A DNA stretch of 41,472 nt from NCBI GenBank assembly GCA_963645405.1, contig CAVISR010000011.1, positions 1 through 41,472 on the forward strand. The letters are read 5' to 3'. Position numbers and translations under genes: made by a program. Origin of the DNA: Colivivens sp963645405 (GTDB taxonomy: Bacteria; Bacteroidota; Bacteroidia; Bacteroidales; Bacteroidaceae). Below the pieces are notes generated by a model, which saw only the letters and a program-made list of their open reading frames with translations, was not told the origin of the DNA and ran no database searches. Positions 8,161 to 16,854 of this stretch are shown here, piece by piece; the first letter of the stretch is position 1; every line of letters begins with the position of its first letter.

Positions 8161-11100
8161 ATGAGAACATTTTTGGATATAGTGGCAGAAGACCTGTCCA
8201 ACGTAGCAAACCAGCAGTTTGGCGGACAACTGAGAGACATGACCGTCATCTTCCCCAACAAGCGCGCCAGCCTGTTTCTCAACCAGCAGCTCGCCAAATA
8301 CATGCCGTCACCCTTCTGGGCACCGCGCTACTCCACCATCAGCGAGCTCTTTCAGTCCATGAGCCAGCTCACCGTAGCCGACCCCGTGCTCCTCGTCTAC
8401 TATCTCTACCAGGCATTCGTCAGTGCCACCGGCAGCACCGAGAAGTTCGACCAGTTCTATTCGTGGGGCGAAGTGCTGCTGAACGATTTCGAAGACATCG
8501 ACAACAACATGGTCGATGCTTCCAAACTCTTCATCAACATCACCGACCTCGAGTCGCTGAGCAATTTCGACTACATCGACCAGGAGCAGGAAGAAGCAAT
8601 CCGCCGCCTCTTCGAGAGCTTCAGCACCGAAACCACCACACAGCTCCATCAGCGCTATCTGAAGATGTGGAATGCCATGCCACAGATCTACACCACCTTC
8701 AAGTCGATGCTTGCCCACGACAAATACGCCTACTCGGGCATGCTCAAGTGCGAAGTGGCAGAGAAAATCAAGGAAGGACGGCTCGATGCCGACGACCTCC
8801 GACTGCTCCAGTCAGAGTTCAGCCATCCCTTCGTCGTGGGATTCAATGTGCTCAACGAAACAGAGAAAACCATCCTCCGCTATCTCAAGGACCATCACCA
8901 TGCATCCTTCTACTGGGACTACGACGAGACCTATGCCCAGGCAGGCGGCAGCTTCGAGGCAGGCACATTCATCAGCGACAACATCAAACTCTTCGGCAAC
9001 CGACTTGCCGGAATCAAAGTGTTCGACAACCTACGCCAGGAGAAAAGCATACAGTTCGTCTCGTCTGCCACCGACAGCGCCCAGTGCAGCTATGCCGGCG
9101 CATGGCTCAAAAAACATCTGACAGCCGACCAACCGCTCAATCAGACAGTAGTGGTGCTGTGCGACGAAAACCTCCTCCAGCCACTCCTCCATTCCATCCC
9201 CGACACCTATGCCGACGGACGAGCCACCGAACTCAACATCACCATGGGCTATCCACTGCAGCAGACCCCAGTGGCTGGCTTCGTCATGTCGCTCCTCGAA
9301 CTCATGTTCTGCGGATGGAAACCCAAGAGCGGCAAGAGTACAGTCGGACGATGGCGCTACACCTACGTCGACAAAGTGCTGAAACACCCCTACACACTGA
9401 TGATGAACCGCCAGGACTCACTCGCCCTGCTTGCGGAATTCAAGAAAAACAACAACACCTTCCCCCGTCAGGACTCCTTCCGCGGACCGTTCATCGAAGA
9501 CGTGTTCTGCGAGCCGTCAGCCTCAATCAAGAACAACATCCGCCACATAGCCGAAATCGTGAAGGCAGTGGCACTGAAGATGTCCCTGCAGAGCGGCATC
9601 AATGCACTCTACTCCGAATCCATCTACTGCGCATGGACCATCCTCAACCGTTTCCACGACCTCATGGACCAGCGCGGACTCACGTTCGACACCCCCGAAA
9701 CCCTCATACGACTTCTCCGTCAGTCGATGGCGTCAAAATCCATTGCCTTCCACGGAGAACCCGCAGTGGGAGTGCAGGTGATGGGAATACTCGAGACCCG
9801 CAACCTCGACTTCGAAAACGTCGTCATGCTGTCAGTCAACGAAGGTACACTGCCCAAGGTCAACCATTCCACATCGTTCATCCTCAATTTCCTGCGCGAG
9901 ACCTATGGCATGACCACCGTCAAGCGGCAGACAAGCCTCTATGCCTACTACTTCTACCGACTCCTGCAACGGGCAAAGACCATACGGCTCGTCTACAACA
10001 CCTCCACCGACGGACTCCACAAAGGCGAGATGAGCCGCTTCATGATGCAGCTCAAGTACGAAGGCAACTCCATCCTTTCTGAGTGCACCAAAATTCACGA
10101 AGGCAGCCTCGTGTCCGTTTCCGATACCGAAGCCACCGTCTCCCAGCTTCCTTCAGAAGTCAAGTCCGATGCCTCCGGGCTGCTATCCGTAGACAAGTCC
10201 AGTGCGAAAGTACTCAACGGTCTCAGCAAGATAAAGAGCCTCTCGCCATCCTCCCTCAACCAGTATCTGGGCTGCCAGCTACAGTTCTACTTGGCAAAAG
10301 TATGCGGATTCCGCGAAGAAGACGAGATAAACGAAAACGTAGCCGACAACGTATTCGGCAGCATCTTCCACAGCGCCATGGAGCACTTCTACCGACCCTA
10401 CATCGGCAAGCAGCTCGACTCCTCCTTCTTCAGCAAATACATCTACACCGACCAAAACGGCAGACGGCAAGCCACCAAAGAAGGAGAATTCACCATCACA
10501 CGCTGCGTCGACCGTGCCTTCGCCATCGAAATGTTCAAGGAAAAGGAAGAAGATGTGGAGAACGACCGCTTCGTGCTCGAACTCAACGGAGCACAACTGC
10601 TCAACCACGAAGTCATCTGCCGTTATGTGAAGAAGCAAATAGCCAACGATTCATTGCTCTGTCCGCTCACCATCCTCGAGCAGGAAAGCCGTCACTATGT
10701 CGACTTCGAGTTCACCACACCCGACGGAACACCCCACAGCGTGAAAATGGGAGGAATCGTCGACCGCATCGACCGCGTCACCGTAGCTGGCGACGAATAC
10801 CTTCGCATCGTAGACTACAAGACATCCTCATCCGAACAGACAGCCCCCTCCGTAGCATCACTCTTCCAGCCCTCGCCCAAGCGAGCCGGCTACATCTTCC
10901 AGACATTCTACTACAGCGAAGTAATGATGGCAGACACCCAGCGCCAAGGCAAGCCACTGCCTCCACTCTCCCCTGCCCTCCTCTTCATCAAGCTGAAAGC
11001 CGACGACTCCGGTTCCATAGTCAAAATAGGCAAACAGCCAGTGGACAACTACCAGGCACAGTGCCACAACGAATTCAACCAATGTCTTCACAACATGCTG

Positions 11101-11217
11101 TCTGAAGTGTTCGACCCCACAACCCACTTCACCCAAAATGCCACCGACGATTCCTGTCGGTTCTGTCCCTTCAAGGTCATGTGCGGCAAAGAACACATCG
11201 ACTTCAACAAACGATAG
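8161..11217 (+). CDS. addB: AddB-like PD-(D/E)XK nuclease with Fe-S cysteines
   Basis: A 1018-aa partner of the preceding helicase. The N-terminus (VIFPNKRASLFLNQQL) resembles AddB of Bacteroidetes. It keeps the helicase fold, but I see no standard Walker A there, so ATP hydrolysis by this subunit is doubtful. The C-terminal nuclease has GGIVDRIDRV and IVDYKTSS. Cys705 (in LGCQLQFYL) and Cys999, Cys1002 and Cys1008 (in SCRFCPFKVMCG) give the C...CxxCx5C arrangement that holds a 4Fe-4S cluster in AddB-type nucleases. The start is 3 bp after the addA stop, so translation is probably coupled. Convergent with the next gene. Confidence 0.9.
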   Translation: MRTFLDIVAEDLSNVANQQFGGQLRDMTVIFPNKRASLFLNQQLAKYMPSPFWAPRYSTISELFQSMSQLTVADPVLLVYYLYQAFVSATGSTEKFDQFYSWGEVLLNDFEDIDNNMVDASKLFINITDLESLSNFDYIDQEQEEAIRRLFESFSTETTTQLHQRYLKMWNAMPQIYTTFKSMLAHDKYAYSGMLKCEVAEKIKEGRLDADDLRLLQSEFSHPFVVGFNVLNETEKTILRYLKDHHHASFYWDYDETYAQAGGSFEAGTFISDNIKLFGNRLAGIKVFDNLRQEKSIQFVSSATDSAQCSYAGAWLKKHLTADQPLNQTVVVLCDENLLQPLLHSIPDTYADGRATELNITMGYPLQQTPVAGFVMSLLELMFCGWKPKSGKSTVGRWRYTYVDKVLKHPYTLMMNRQDSLALLAEFKKNNNTFPRQDSFRGPFIEDVFCEPSASIKNNIRHIAEIVKAVALKMSLQSGINALYSESIYCAWTILNRFHDLMDQRGLTFDTPETLIRLLRQSMASKSIAFHGEPAVGVQVMGILETRNLDFENVVMLSVNEGTLPKVNHSTSFILNFLRETYGMTTVKRQTSLYAYYFYRLLQRAKTIRLVYNTSTDGLHKGEMSRFMMQLKYEGNSILSECTKIHEGSLVSVSDTEATVSQLPSEVKSDASGLLSVDKSSAKVLNGLSKIKSLSPSSLNQYLGCQLQFYLAKVCGFREEDEINENVADNVFGSIFHSAMEHFYRPYIGKQLDSSFFSKYIYTDQNGRRQATKEGEFTITRCVDRAFAIEMFKEKEEDVENDRFVLELNGAQLLNHEVICRYVKKQIANDSLLCPLTILEQESRHYVDFEFTTPDGTPHSVKMGGIVDRIDRVTVAGDEYLRIVDYKTSSSEQTAPSVASLFQPSPKRAGYIFQTFYYSEVMMADTQRQGKPLPPLSPALLFIKLKADDSGSIVKIGKQPVDNYQAQCHNEFNQCLHNMLSEVFDPTTHFTQNATDDSCRFCPFKVMCGKEHIDFNKR

Positions 11218-11587
11218 CAAAAATGTTTTGTGTTTTGGGTTGCCATGCGGCGTACTTGATTTGTTGAACATTAATGGTTCGTCAATGTCTCGCCAATCAA
11301 TTCATTAATGAAAGATTAATGTATGATTAATGGGAGATTAATGTTCCAAGTCATCAATGTTCAAGAAAAAGATTAACGACAAGATTAACGACAAGATTAA
11401 CGAGTCATTACATAATCATTAATGTTCAAACGACAACGCAAGCTCGAACTAACAACGCCCTAACCAAGAAACAAAAAAAGAGTCCCCACGATGTGGAGAC
11501 CCTTGACAAATGATTAACTTTAAAACTCAAATGATGAGTACAATAGTGATTTCCAATTACGTCAATCACATTTGTTCTATGTTCTTT
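11218..11587. repeat. Convergent intergenic region with ATTAATG / GATTAACGACAA repeats
   Basis: No gene is seen in these 370 bp between convergent genes. At 11221-11250 is a fragment related to the modular repeat flank (TTTTGGGTTGCCATGCGG). From about 11269 to 11428 the motif ATTAATG recurs at least six times. Within this, a 12-bp unit GATTAACGACAA is repeated in tandem at 11371-11382 and 11383-11394, with a partial third unit to 11404. A terminator for the minus-strand gene follows at 11473-11502. Confidence 0.7.
11473..11502 (-). terminator. Intrinsic terminator of the 987-aa surface protein gene
   Basis: On the minus strand GGGTCTCCAC (11502-11493), loop ATC and GTGGGGACTC (11489-11480) form a 10-bp stem allowing two G-U pairs, followed by seven T. 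It lies about 85 bp past the stop codon at 11588. Confidence 0.85.
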
Positions 11588-14551
11588 TTACTTTACAAGT
11601 ACTTTCTTGCCGTTCTGGATGTAGATACCCTTTGCAGGAGCTGCTACCTTGCGGCCTGCGAGGTCGTAGATTGCATTGTCGGCAGAAGTGGCTGTGCTCT
11701 CAACCTCTTCGATTGCAACTGGGAGTTCAGGTGACTCAACTGCACCAAGCTTAACGCATGTGAGGCGGAAGTTGTCGACCTTGAACCATCCAAGACCATT
11801 GTGAGATTCTGAAACTGCGCTGTTGCCGTTTGTGCGGACACCAATCTTTGCAACCTTGTCCTCACCTACTACGAATGTAAGTTTCATTGGACGGAGCAAA
11901 CCTGTGTAGTCGTAGCTTGCATCATTGTCGTAGCCTGCATAAGAATAGTATGTAACGTCTTCATTTGTGTTGTACTCCTGAAGAACCTGTGCGTCGAGTG
12001 CATCCTGTGGAAGGTTGTCTGCATAGTCGCTCTCGCGTGCCCACATCTGAACTGTTGAGTTACCGAAGATGCGCTGAGTTGTGATACAGCTGCCTGACCA
12101 GTCGTGCTGAACCATCATGTCGCAAGTGAGTTCGTAAACACCTTCAGGAAGTGTGAGAGTCTGTGAGAGTTCTACTTCTGGAACTGACTCGCACCAGATT
12201 CCCCAAAGATGTTCACCGTCGGTGTACTGATAAGTGTGAACCTCACCTTCGAATTCAACTTCGATGGCATCACCACTGTTGATTGCGCACCAGTTCTTGA
12301 CTGCTGTAGCAGAAATCTCGGAAGCTGTAGAGCAAACAGTGCCGTCGATTGTCAGTGTCCAGCCCTTAGGTGCATTGGTAACGCCTGCTGAGTTGGTGTT
12401 GTTCTGGTTTGACAAATCCTCGAAGCTGTTGTTTACAATGTAAGTAGTGAGGTCTAAACCTTCTTCGATTGGGTCGGACTCAAGGCAAGTCTGATAGCAG
12501 TCATCGAGAAGGCTGATGCCTGCGTTGATTTCGTCTACTGTCAGATAGTCGGCATTGTCGTAATGCTCTTCCACTACCATGATTGAATCTACGAAGACTC
12601 CTACACCTGCATAAGCATCACACTCTTCTGCACGTTCGTAAGCCAATGTAATGGCATCGAAGAGGCTTGTGTAAGCGTCAGCAATATCTGTGATGCTTGA
12701 GATGTTGGATGACAGGTCAAGGATTGACTTGTTGATGTTGTCGATGTCTGATGTCTCGTCGAGTGCATTGGCGTCTGAAGCCATTGTCTCTGCGTTTGCA
12801 CGTACTGACTCTGGAAGCTTGATTTCTGAATCGTCGATTACGTTGTTCAGTTTGTTGCTGAAGAAATGGACGATTGAAAGAGCGTCATCTGCATTGTAGC
12901 CATTGTAAGTCACGTGGAAGTTGTCGAGCTTGAACCATCCGTCGCCGCCGCTTCCGTTGCCTGATGTACGTCCGGCAGCTGCGATGTTGCCGTCTGTACG
13001 GAAACCGAATGTGAGTGTTCCGTCGTAAACGTAAGCATCAACTGAGATTGGTTGGATTTCAGTATCTGTAACTGGCTCTGTAAGTCCCTGGAAGGCATAA
13101 ACCTCTGACTGGTCGAGTTCGCTCTCTACATATTCGTCTGCTGAAGCGAAGTAAGTGGAGTTGAGGTTACCGAAGATACGTTGGGTTGTGCGGCGTGAAC
13201 CGTTGCCGTTGGCACCTACCATCAGTCCGGCTGTGATTGTGTATGAACCATTCTGGAGTCCTTCGATGGTCTGGCTTATTTCGAATGTAGGAATTGAACT
13301 TGTCCAGATTCCGTAAGCATAGCTTCCGTCCTTGCCTGCACCGTCACTCTCGTTGTTCACTCCGTGCCAGTTGGCAATGCCTGCAGCCTTCACTTCGGCA
13401 GCTGTCGACACTTCCTTGGAGTTGATGTAAACGTGCCATCCTACTGGTACTGCACCAATGCCGATGGTTGTTGCACCGTTCTGTGCTGTAAGGTCTTCGA
13501 ACGACATGTTCTGTCCGAGACTTGTCACGTCACCCGAACCAAGTTCGAAGTTCTTGGCAGCAGTTGCAAGTGTTTCCTTGGCTGCTACGAGTGAAGTGGT
13601 GTCGGTTGTGATGTTGAAAGAAATCATTGCATTGTTGATGGCAGCTGTGAATACAGCGTCTTTCTCGTCGTAAGCCTCAGCCTTTTCAATCTGCTCATAG
13701 AGTTCCACTTTTCTGTTGACCATTGTCTGAATCTTGGCAATGTCCTCATCAAGGAATTCTCCGTTGTAGATTTTAAGCACTGCGTCGTAAGTTGACTTGA
13801 AGCCTGTTGCATAGTCTGCATACGATTCGTCGGCAAGATACTTGTCGTAGTAGTTCTTGATGACTGCATATCCGCTCGCGCCTACGATGTAGTCAGCAAC
13901 CTTGTCTGCCTCAACGAACAGCCAGTTGCATGACAGTGAGTCTGCCATTACATTGTTGTCGTTCTCGTCGAATACTTCATTACCGTCTGCATCCACGAGT
14001 TTGCCTCCGTAGAAGTCAGGATACCAGCTGTTACCCGGATAAGAAGCCACGATGTAGGCACAACTTGAGTTCATGTGCATGTTGTAACCAATGGCATCGG
14101 CATTGTTGTCTGCGCCCACTTTCAGCTGGTAGTAGTCACCGGCTTGAGCCACTGTCCACTTGGTAGCCTCTGTGGAATTGATGTTCACGTTGGCAGAACC
14201 TGAAGGCACATTCATGTAGTAGCGCACTGTTGTCTCAGTTGCTTCCTCTGACTCAGACTCAGATTCAGAGGTTTCTACCTTGTCGAAGTAGAATGACCAT
14301 GTACCGTCCTCATTCTTCTGTGCATAGATCTTGAGATAAGTGTCGGCAGTTGCATTCCAGTTGATGAGGGCACCGTCCCAGGTTGTTCTTCCCAGATAGG
14401 AAGAAGGTGTGTAGTAGTTGAACAGAGTGTACTGCTTACCGCTCTCGAGGGCATCACCCTTTGGAGCAACAAGTCCATCCTGCGCATTTGCAGTGAGTCC
14501 GGCAGCACACAAAGCTGCCAGTGCAATCGTTTTGATGTAAGATTTCTCCAT
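11588..14551 (-). CDS. Large secreted surface protein with two related beta-sandwich-like modules and a C-terminal sorting-type tail
   Basis: Using ATG at 14551 (MEKSYIKTIALAALCAAGL, cleavage near TANA-QD) gives 987 aa with a normal signal peptide. The frame is open from 14596, but that start lies just downstream of the -7 box and adds an unlikely extension. Two similar modules can be seen. One starts NMSFEDLTAQNG and contains TTQRIFGN and GWFKLDNFHVTY. The other starts NNSFEDLSNQNN and contains TTQRIFGN and GWFKVDNFRLTC. They resemble galactose-binding-like carbohydrate-binding folds. Helical linkers separate them. The tail AIYDLAGRKVAAPAKGIYIQ resembles Prevotella type IX secretion signals. 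A role in glycan binding at the cell surface is inference. Confidence 0.85.
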   Translation of the reverse strand: MEKSYIKTIALAALCAAGLTANAQDGLVAPKGDALESGKQYTLFNYYTPSSYLGRTTWDGALINWNATADTYLKIYAQKNEDGTWSFYFDKVETSESESESEEATETTVRYYMNVPSGSANVNINSTEATKWTVAQAGDYYQLKVGADNNADAIGYNMHMNSSCAYIVASYPGNSWYPDFYGGKLVDADGNEVFDENDNNVMADSLSCNWLFVEADKVADYIVGASGYAVIKNYYDKYLADESYADYATGFKSTYDAVLKIYNGEFLDEDIAKIQTMVNRKVELYEQIEKAEAYDEKDAVFTAAINNAMISFNITTDTTSLVAAKETLATAAKNFELGSGDVTSLGQNMSFEDLTAQNGATTIGIGAVPVGWHVYINSKEVSTAAEVKAAGIANWHGVNNESDGAGKDGSYAYGIWTSSIPTFEISQTIEGLQNGSYTITAGLMVGANGNGSRRTTQRIFGNLNSTYFASADEYVESELDQSEVYAFQGLTEPVTDTEIQPISVDAYVYDGTLTFGFRTDGNIAAAGRTSGNGSGGDGWFKLDNFHVTYNGYNADDALSIVHFFSNKLNNVIDDSEIKLPESVRANAETMASDANALDETSDIDNINKSILDLSSNISSITDIADAYTSLFDAITLAYERAEECDAYAGVGVFVDSIMVVEEHYDNADYLTVDEINAGISLLDDCYQTCLESDPIEEGLDLTTYIVNNSFEDLSNQNNTNSAGVTNAPKGWTLTIDGTVCSTASEISATAVKNWCAINSGDAIEVEFEGEVHTYQYTDGEHLWGIWCESVPEVELSQTLTLPEGVYELTCDMMVQHDWSGSCITTQRIFGNSTVQMWARESDYADNLPQDALDAQVLQEYNTNEDVTYYSYAGYDNDASYDYTGLLRPMKLTFVVGEDKVAKIGVRTNGNSAVSESHNGLGWFKVDNFRLTCVKLGAVESPELPVAIEEVESTATSADNAIYDLAGRKVAAPAKGIYIQNGKKVLVK

Positions 14552-14598
14552 ACAGTAGTTGTTTTTAAGTTTTATGTAAGTTTTCATTATTGACACTG

Positions 14599-14606
14599 CA
14601 AAGATA
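14599..14606 (-). promoter_or_regulatory. -7 box of the 987-aa surface protein gene
   Basis: TATCTTTG followed by CAGT on the minus strand, the same octamer-plus-CAGT as before the glycosyltransferase. TTTTG lies 22 bp upstream, close to the cbiB stop codon. It places transcription start near 14592 and favours the ATG at 14551. Confidence 0.65.
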
Positions 14607-14611
14607 AGGAT

Positions 14612-15778
14612 TTATTTTCTTGTTCCGTCAAAAGCATGCAATAATTTTTGATTTTGGTCACGTTTTTTTCTTTCAACGACGGAATAAAGCTCAGTTGAAG
14701 CGGATGTCAGCGTTCTACATTTCGACTCGACGACAAAAATGCCGACGGTGAATGCGAGCGGAATGAAGAGGACGAGTGCCACAAGCACTGCACGACGACA
14801 GACGTTGAGGCTCTTGTGCAAATCGTCCATACCAAGATTACGGGGATTGTCGCCGATATAGGGCTTGTAGACTTCCTTGCCGAAGTAGTTGTGCGGACCG
14901 CCAAAGCGGCAACCGATGATGCCTGCCAATGCTGCCTCGGGCCAACCGGAATTGGGCGAGAGATGTTGACGGGCGTACTTGTGGAGGAAACGGAAGAGAC
15001 GAATCTTGTGCCGGTCGGAACTGACAAGGATGAGGAGGATGGCAGTGATGCGGGCTGGAATGAAATTGGCAATGTCATCGATGTGGGCTGCCCAGCAACC
15101 GAATTCCTTGTAACGGGGTGTGCGGTAACCAATCATGGAGTCGAGCGTGTTTATCATCTTGTATGTCAACATTCCGGGTGCTCCTGCAATCAGAAACCAA
15201 AATATAGGAGCAATGACTCCGTCGGACAGGTTCTCGGCAAGGGTTTCAAGGGCAGCTGTACGGCATTCCTGCACGGAAAGTCCGGAGGTGTCGCGCCCAA
15301 CAATTCGCGATACTTGTTTACGCGCCTCTTCCACACTCTTGGTGGATGCCACGAACACAGCCTTCACTTCCTTGCACAATGTGCGGAAAGCAAGACAATA
15401 GAACACTATGACGGTGGAAAGCAGACAAGACAACTCTTCATCCCAATCATGCGAAACACACAAAAAGATGTAGAAATAAATGATGAAATATAAGATGAAG
15501 AACGTGGATGAGATGCTGAACAGAGTAAACAGCGCTCCTTTCAGCATACGATGCGAACCTCGGTTCAACCGCTTCTCCCAAAACGAAATCCATTTGCCGA
15601 ACCCTACCACGGGATGAGGCAGCCAACGTGGGTCACCGAGAATTGCATCGAGCAAACAGCCGAAAGTGAGAGGATATATCAAGTAAACAAAGGTATGGGA
15701 AAAATAAATCCTGCTATCCCCTTCCAGATGAAAAACATCTGCAAGACAAAGAGGTAGGTCTAATATAAACAGTTGCAC
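14612..15778 (-). CDS. cbiB: Adenosylcobinamide-phosphate synthase (CbiB/CobD)
   Basis: A 388-aa membrane enzyme that attaches (R)-1-amino-2-propanol or its phosphate to the corrin side chain in cobalamin synthesis. The hallmark is LLDAILGDPRWLPHPVVGFG near residues 42-60, followed by the conserved core with GRDTSGLS, the ENLSDGVIAPIFW motif and the NTLDSMIGYR motif. Several membrane segments are visible. The N-terminus is about 30 residues longer than usual before the GDPRWLPHP block; the only in-frame ATG is at 15778, so either this start or a TTG/GTG further in is used. Last gene of the cob cluster, 29 bp after the decarboxylase stop. The tail past VESKCR is unusually long and basic. Confidence 0.92.
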   Translation of the reverse strand: MQLFILDLPLCLADVFHLEGDSRIYFSHTFVYLIYPLTFGCLLDAILGDPRWLPHPVVGFGKWISFWEKRLNRGSHRMLKGALFTLFSISSTFFILYFIIYFYIFLCVSHDWDEELSCLLSTVIVFYCLAFRTLCKEVKAVFVASTKSVEEARKQVSRIVGRDTSGLSVQECRTAALETLAENLSDGVIAPIFWFLIAGAPGMLTYKMINTLDSMIGYRTPRYKEFGCWAAHIDDIANFIPARITAILLILVSSDRHKIRLFRFLHKYARQHLSPNSGWPEAALAGIIGCRFGGPHNYFGKEVYKPYIGDNPRNLGMDDLHKSLNVCRRAVLVALVLFIPLAFTVGIFVVESKCRTLTSASTELYSVVERKKRDQNQKLLHAFDGTRK

Positions 15779-15807
15779 AGGTAAATCAGTGTTTTAGAAA
15801 ATCAATA

Positions 15808-16821
15808 TTAAGCCAAACATATCCACTCGGCAATTGCCTTCAAGAGTTCATCGTCTTCCTCGGACGACTGGACACTGATGCGGAAGCAGCCTTTATCGAG
15901 TCCGTTGAAATTGCTTGCGTCACGAATCAGAATACCATAGTACTGCATGAGAAATTCCTTCAGTGCCGATGCATTGCCGATGCGAAGGCGACAGAGAAGC
16001 ATGTGGGAATCGGACTGCCACACATCGATTACTCCCAATCTGCTGAGTTCCCGAGTCATGCGCTCACGCTCTGCCGTAAGCTGTCCTATATCGAGAAGAT
16101 AATCGTCCTGATGTCGAAGGAGATAATGACCGGCATCGAGTGCCAACTGATTGACTGACCACGGCATGCGCTGAAGCCGGATGCGCTGAAGCAGCGAGCG
16201 GTTGGCACTGACGTAGCCAAGGCGAAGTCCGGGAATGGAGAACTGCTTGGTCATGGAATGAAGCATGAGTACATTGGCATGCTCCACCAGTTCGGCTGCA
16301 CTGGGAAGAAGACGGAGGGTGAATGGTGCGTAACTGGCATCGAGGACGAATACTGTCTCGGGATTTTCCTCAATCAACTGCATAAGCTGTTTCTTGTCGG
16401 TCACCATGCCAGTGGGATTATTGGGATTGCAGAGCCACACCACCTGCACATTCCTGAAGGAGAAAGGGAGTGAATAGATGTTGCGAACCATGTGCTTGTG
16501 GATGCGGCAGGCATCGGCATACTCGGAGAATGTGGGTTGGAGAATGGCTGAAACCCCACCCGAAAAGGTCTGGGCAATGAGATAGATGGCTTCGGTCGCT
16601 CCATTGGTCACCATCACTTCATCGCTGTCAATCCGCAGGTCCTTAGCCAGTTCTGCCTCAAGAGACAATGGCTCGGGCTCTGGATAGTGCACCACTTCAC
16701 TGAGTCTGCCCTTCAGATAACGGAAAAGTCCTTCATGACTGAAGCTGCCGTAGATGTTGGAACTGAAATTTATCTTCACCTCATCGTAGTTCTGTATGTC
16801 GTCGCCGTGTCCACTTAGCAT
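15808..16821 (-). CDS. cobD: Threonine-phosphate decarboxylase-like PLP enzyme of the cob operon
   Basis: A 337-aa class I/II aminotransferase-fold protein. It starts SGHGDDIQNYDEVKINFSSN, the typical beginning of the CobD/CobC group (NFSSN replacing the usual NPLGP-like stretch). NPNNPTG sits near residue 133, and the PLP-binding lysine is in SMTKQFSIPGLRLGY. It should make (R)-1-aminopropan-2-yl phosphate from L-threonine phosphate, the substrate of the next enzyme CbiB, which is encoded 29 bp downstream. In Bacteroidetes this enzyme is often annotated only as an aminotransferase; the operon context supports the decarboxylase role. Naming follows the Salmonella scheme. Confidence 0.87.
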   Translation of the reverse strand: MLSGHGDDIQNYDEVKINFSSNIYGSFSHEGLFRYLKGRLSEVVHYPEPEPLSLEAELAKDLRIDSDEVMVTNGATEAIYLIAQTFSGGVSAILQPTFSEYADACRIHKHMVRNIYSLPFSFRNVQVVWLCNPNNPTGMVTDKKQLMQLIEENPETVFVLDASYAPFTLRLLPSAAELVEHANVLMLHSMTKQFSIPGLRLGYVSANRSLLQRIRLQRMPWSVNQLALDAGHYLLRHQDDYLLDIGQLTAERERMTRELSRLGVIDVWQSDSHMLLCRLRIGNASALKEFLMQYYGILIRDASNFNGLDKGCFRISVQSSEEDDELLKAIAEWICLA

Positions 16822-16854
16822 AATTCTTTCTATTAATTCTGTTTCCTAATGTAG

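Noticed and set aside
8463..10082. 539-codon plus-strand open frame inside the addB-like gene
   Set aside because: Arg/His/Pro-rich translation, typical of an out-of-frame reading of the real gene with its conserved nuclease motifs.
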